64,000 nucleotides of DNA. Source: an uncultured Clostridia bacterium. Its GTDB lineage: Bacteria; Bacillota; Clostridia; Christensenellales; Borkfalkiaceae. The notes under the pieces are model-generated. The model was given only the letters and a program-made list of their open reading frames with translations, made no database searches and was not told the origin of the DNA. A program made the position numbers and the translations under genes. Positions 57,912 to 64,000 of this stretch are shown here, piece by piece. The stretch covers positions 1 to 64,000 of the forward strand of contig CANQOT010000003.1 of the NCBI GenBank assembly GCA_947625555.1, written 5' to 3'. Within the stretch, counting starts at the first letter, position 1. Every line of letters begins with the position of its first letter.

Positions 57912-58717
57912 TGAAATTTCGGGAAGAAGTGGAAAAAATCTCGTTGACGGACGAGCAAAAGAAGCGCATCGCCTCCGCCGTGGACAAAACCGGCAAGGCA
58001 AGACGCGCCGAACGGAGGCGGTCGATCAGACGGAACTTGAAGGGCGGCTTCCTCTCCCTCGCGCTCGTCCTCATCGTCGCGGCGCCCGTGGGCATCTATT
58101 TTGCGCTGCCGAAAAATCGCGCAGACGATCCCCCAATTACGGCCCCCGCGGATCCGTCGGGCCCGGGAGACGATGTCGGCCCCCAAGGCCCCGGGGATCC
58201 GTCGGACCCGGGCGGGGATATCGGCGCGCCCCAACTTCCCGACGGCATCAGCGGGAAGATCGAATATAAGCCTCGGTACGCCGCGGGCGAGAGCATTACC
58301 ATCACCTACCGCGTTATTGCGGGCGATACGTTCACGGTCGAAAAGGACGAGCGCGGGTTTACCGTTTTTTATGAACTTCTTTCCTCCGCCCCCTACGCGC
58401 AGGGCAAGATGACGGAATATCTCTACCTCGTCGAACTCACCGCCGAAGGGGAGGGAGAGTTTTTTGCGGGCGGACTGATTTTTCAAACGCCGAAGGGATA
58501 CACCGAGGAGTGCACTCTCTACGGCTACCGCCCCGCGGAGGGCCCCTATTCGGACGGAGCAATCTATGCGAGTGCGACCTCGAAGGACGGCGCCTTCTCC
58601 GCTTACCTCTATTACCTTATGGAACAGGGCGAAATCACGGAAGAGGAATATCACGATCGGCTCTCCGAATATTGGCGACAAAGCGGCGCCGTGCACGAGG
58701 ACTTGACGGTGAAGTAA
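57911..58717 (+). CDS. Membrane protein, candidate anti-sigma factor
   Basis: Start immediately after sigma gene; single TM FLSLALVLIVAAPVGIYFAL; DPSGPGDDVGPQGPGDPSDPGGD linker. Confidence 0.7.
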   Translation: MKFREEVEKISLTDEQKKRIASAVDKTGKARRAERRRSIRRNLKGGFLSLALVLIVAAPVGIYFALPKNRADDPPITAPADPSGPGDDVGPQGPGDPSDPGGDIGAPQLPDGISGKIEYKPRYAAGESITITYRVIAGDTFTVEKDERGFTVFYELLSSAPYAQGKMTEYLYLVELTAEGEGEFFAGGLIFQTPKGYTEECTLYGYRPAEGPYSDGAIYASATSKDGAFSAYLYYLMEQGEITEEEYHDRLSEYWRQSGAVHEDLTVK

Positions 58718-58786
58718 TTCCGCGGTACCCCTTATAAGGTTACCGTCAAATCGCAAAAATGTAAGTAAGACAAGGAGGATATAATT

Positions 58787-59509
58787 TTGAAAAAGATATT
58801 AACGCATACGATTTTTCTTGCGACATGCGTCGCTTTTGTCTTTGGGATCGCGGCTTGCGGGGGCGAGAAACGGCCCGAAAATTTGCGCTTCAACTATACG
58901 TACACCGCCGAGAGGCCCGTTGCGGAGGCCCGTTCCGCATTCGAGAGCGGACACTATTCAAACGGCATCTTTATTTATGATATTCCGCGCCTGTACCAGG
59001 GCTACGGGTTCGACGCCTTCTCCTCCTTTTATGAGGAGGAATTCTGCAAGATATCGGAAGATCGGTTTTATTTTTTGGATACCACCGAGCACACTTACCC
59101 GAACGGGTTCTTCCCCTGCGAGGACAGCGGGGAAATCGAAATTGTTGATATCAACGAGGATCCCGCAATCGATGAATATCGGATCGTTCAGGATTTTTCC
59201 ATCTACGACGATGATCTGGGCTATCCGCGTTACTTCGGGAAACCGCACGAAATGAGTGTTGGGGCATATCCCCCCTCTTCCGTGAGCTTTTATGTGGTCT
59301 TTTTGCCCACTGCGGTTGCGGAGGGAGAGTTGCGCTTCGAATTCGGCAAACAGGAAAAGACACGCGATTATATCAACATCTATATCGGGGAGCAGTGCAT
59401 CGGGACGCTTTTCCGCGGTAGTTTGGGTTGGGATCCGGACTGGATAGATGTCTTCGTTCCCGAAACTTGGTACAAAAATTTCTTCGAAAAAAATCTTATA
59501 AGAGGTTGA
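58787..59509 (+). CDS. Lipoprotein
   Basis: MKKILTHTIFLATCVAFVFGIAACGGEKRPEN lipobox; SD AAGGAGG. Confidence 0.78.
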   Translation: MKKILTHTIFLATCVAFVFGIAACGGEKRPENLRFNYTYTAERPVAEARSAFESGHYSNGIFIYDIPRLYQGYGFDAFSSFYEEEFCKISEDRFYFLDTTEHTYPNGFFPCEDSGEIEIVDINEDPAIDEYRIVQDFSIYDDDLGYPRYFGKPHEMSVGAYPPSSVSFYVVFLPTAVAEGELRFEFGKQEKTRDYINIYIGEQCIGTLFRGSLGWDPDWIDVFVPETWYKNFFEKNLIRG

Positions 59510-59524
59510 ACCGTTCAATCGCCT

Positions 59525-59640
59525 TTGCTTCCAAATTTCTTGCCATAGGCGGAATTGATTTCCGCCGTGGGCGTCCCCATTTGCCACGCCACCACACGCT
59601 TGATGTCTTTGAGAACAGAGCAAAGCAGCGGCCGACGCGG
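59525..59640. repeat. D-module repeat, copy 2
   Basis: Shares ACGCCACC.CACGCTTGATGTCTTTGAGAACAGA...GCAGCGGCCGACG with about 32926-33042. Confidence 0.8.
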
Positions 59641-59665
59641 CTTTGAGATGTCGATACTTAACCCC

Positions 59666-59701
59666 TCACGAAATTTTGTTGCTTGTAACAAAATTTCGTG
59701 A
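59666..59701. repeat. B-type inverted-repeat hairpin, short-loop form
   Basis: TCACGAAATTTTGTT-gcttgt-AACAAAATTTCGTGA, perfect 15-bp arms. Confidence 0.85.
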
Positions 59702-59715
59702 ACCCGTCACCGTTA

Positions 59716-59833
59716 AATCGCGGAGAGGCGAGAAAGACAAGGAGAAGGAGCATTTCCGCAGGGAGCGTACTTTTTCGTACGTGACCAAGGAAAGCGCACC
59801 TTCGACGAAGGATTACGAAGCCTATACGCGATT
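59716..59833 (+). repeat. C-element copy 4
   Basis: AATCGCG gag AGGC ... GCCT ata CGCGATT, 118 nt. Confidence 0.88.
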
Positions 59834-59851
59834 CGCAACATGAAAACACAA

Positions 59852-59892
59852 AAAAGGCCCTACCCTCGGACATGGGTAGGGCCTTTTTTATG
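59852..59892. terminator. Terminator hairpin 3' of the phosphotransferase gene
   Basis: AAAAAAGGCCCTACCC-tcggacat-GGGTAGGGCCTTTTTT. Confidence 0.8.
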
Positions 59893-59900
59893 ATAAACTT

Positions 59901-60644
59901 TTATGACCAATCGACGACGTTCACCCACTTCGCAAGAAATTCCTGCTCTTCGGGCTTCTTTTTGACCGACTGCGAACAGGCGACGATGGGCAGAATGCGC
60001 TGGACGTATTGAATGGAAGTATCCGTCTTGGCGCAGAAGAGTTTTAAGTATTTTTCGGCGAGGTCGTCCTTGCCCTGCAACTTGAAGATGAGATAGGTGC
60101 GGGCGGCGTCCGCCGAACCGTTGCCCTGCGTCGCGTGCGACCAGTCGATGATATAGGGCGTGCCGTCCTTTGTGATGATGACGTTGCTCGGCTGAAAATC
60201 GCCATGGCAGAGCTTCTTGTGGCGGGGAAGGCCGTCGAGGCGGACATGGAGGTCGTAGCGCACCGTCGCGGGGAAGGCGCTCGCCGAAATTTTGGCGTGC
60301 ATCTTATCGCGCAAATGCCCTAAAAGGGGCACTTTTTCCTTGCTCATGCGGATTTGCAGATCGACGAAAAATTCGAGGTATTCGTCCGTCTTTTCGGGGT
60401 ATTTCTGCATGAGCTCTTCGAGCGTTTCGCCCTCGATAAATTCCCATGTGAGCGACCATTTGCCGCCGATCACCGAGACTTCGAGGACCTTGGGAATGTT
60501 GAGAGAGGTCGCCTCGACGCGCGCCTGGTTGAGCGCTTCGTTCAAAATATCCGCCTTGGAAAACATCTGCTCATCGAAGGATTTGATGAGACGGTTGCCG
60601 TCGCGGTAGAGCTTTTTGCCCTTGCTCTCGTGAATGAGTTCCAT
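59901..60644 (-). CDS. Aminoglycoside phosphotransferase/choline kinase-like protein
   Basis: MELIHESKGKKLYRDGNRLIKSF; KKLCHGDFQPSNVIITKDGTPYIIDWSHATQGNGSAD. Confidence 0.88.
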   Translation of the reverse strand: MELIHESKGKKLYRDGNRLIKSFDEQMFSKADILNEALNQARVEATSLNIPKVLEVSVIGGKWSLTWEFIEGETLEELMQKYPEKTDEYLEFFVDLQIRMSKEKVPLLGHLRDKMHAKISASAFPATVRYDLHVRLDGLPRHKKLCHGDFQPSNVIITKDGTPYIIDWSHATQGNGSADAARTYLIFKLQGKDDLAEKYLKLFCAKTDTSIQYVQRILPIVACSQSVKKKPEEQEFLAKWVNVVDWS

Positions 60645-60893
60645 TTGATCCCCCTTGGCGCGTGGCTCCGCGCCACTGTGCCGCACTCGTATTATACCCG
60701 AAAACGCGGGCTTCGTAAATACCTTTTGGGAAAATTCTTTCGCACGATTTATTTTTGCGAACAAAAACCCCCTCCCGGGGGAGGGGGAATCAAAGGGGGC
60801 GGGGTGTCCCGCGCCCATATTATGATAAGTGCGGAATGGCAACCTAAGTCACGCGAGCGTGACAGCTCCTCCCCAAGGAGGAGCTTTTACGCG

Positions 60894-63548
<2,655 letters not shown>

Positions 63549-63734
63549 ATATTCTCCTTGTGAATATTACGGTGTTTGAAGTGTTGGGGAGTGAATTGAG
63601 ATGAGGGGGGAACTGTCATACCGAGCCCGCAGGGGCGAGTGTATCCCCTGATACGGAGTCCGTGTTTTCATTAAGGGGATTCTCTCGGGCTACGCCCTCG
63701 GAATGACAGGTACCCCCGCCATCGGTAAACGTTA

Positions 63735-63852
63735 AAACGCGGAGAAGCAAGCGAGACAAGGAGAAGGAGCATTTCCGCAGGGAGCGTACTATTTCGTACG
63801 CGACCAAGGAAAGCGCACCTTCGACGCCGTATCGCGCCGCTTATACGCGTTT
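63735..63852 (+). repeat. C-element copy 5, right arm overlaps gyrB stop codon
   Basis: AAACGCG gag AAGC ... GCTT ata CGCGTTT, 118 nt. Confidence 0.88.
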
Positions 63853-64000
63853 AGATATCCAAATCAGTTACCAAAGTCGCGTTCTCTTCGATAAACTTGC
63901 GCCGCAACGCGGGATTTTCGCCCATGAGGAGGTTGAACATCTTGTCCGCCTCCATCGCGTCGGCCATCGTCACCTTGATGAGGGTGCGGGTGGCGGGGTT
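63851..64000 (-). CDS. gyrB: DNA gyrase subunit B, C-terminal end (truncated by window)
   Basis: Not in ORF track; minus strand reads NPATRTLIKVTMADAMEADKMFNLLMGENPALRRKFIEENATLVTDLDI*, typical GyrB C-terminus, next to gyrA. Confidence 0.92.
   Translation of the reverse strand, partial: NPATRTLIKVTMADAMEADKMFNLLMGENPALRRKFIEENATLVTDLDI

Noticed and set aside
59643-59843. Similar small peptides encoded by repeats (RGEKDKEKEHFRRERTFSYVTKESAPST at 59643, 42035 and 32840)
   Set aside because: The similarity comes from the repeated DNA element; start contexts differ and the inverted copy 2 breaks the frame, so a conserved peptide family is unlikely.

Overview
The window looks like a chromosomal segment of a fairly GC-rich, probably spore-forming Clostridia-like Firmicute. 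That lineage guess is inferred from spoIIR, spoIVFA/FB, a Phe T-box and a yybP-ykoY riboswitch. Most of it is ordinary housekeeping: gyrA/gyrB, pheST, serS, mnmA, rsmA, trmL, cls, maf, an EF-G-like GTPase, a cysteine desulfurase and five complete tRNA genes. Two window-truncated CDSs are missing from the ORF track: a large surface protein (1..3959, minus) and the gyrB 3' end (63851..64000, minus). No CRISPR array, transposase, rRNA or prophage was seen. Four things deserve the most attention. (1) A ~118-nt intergenic element occurs in four full copies plus one chimeric copy, and its terminal stems change in a compensatory way between copies. (2) A ~360-nt structured non-coding RNA candidate at 4327..4690 has a consensus promoter and an intrinsic terminator. 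(3) A lipoprotein gene has a long hairpin leader containing two terminator-like hairpins (17801..17977). (4) Very large lipoproteins of unknown function, one of them apparently anchored at both ends. All calls come from reading the sequence by eye; no searches or folding programs were run.
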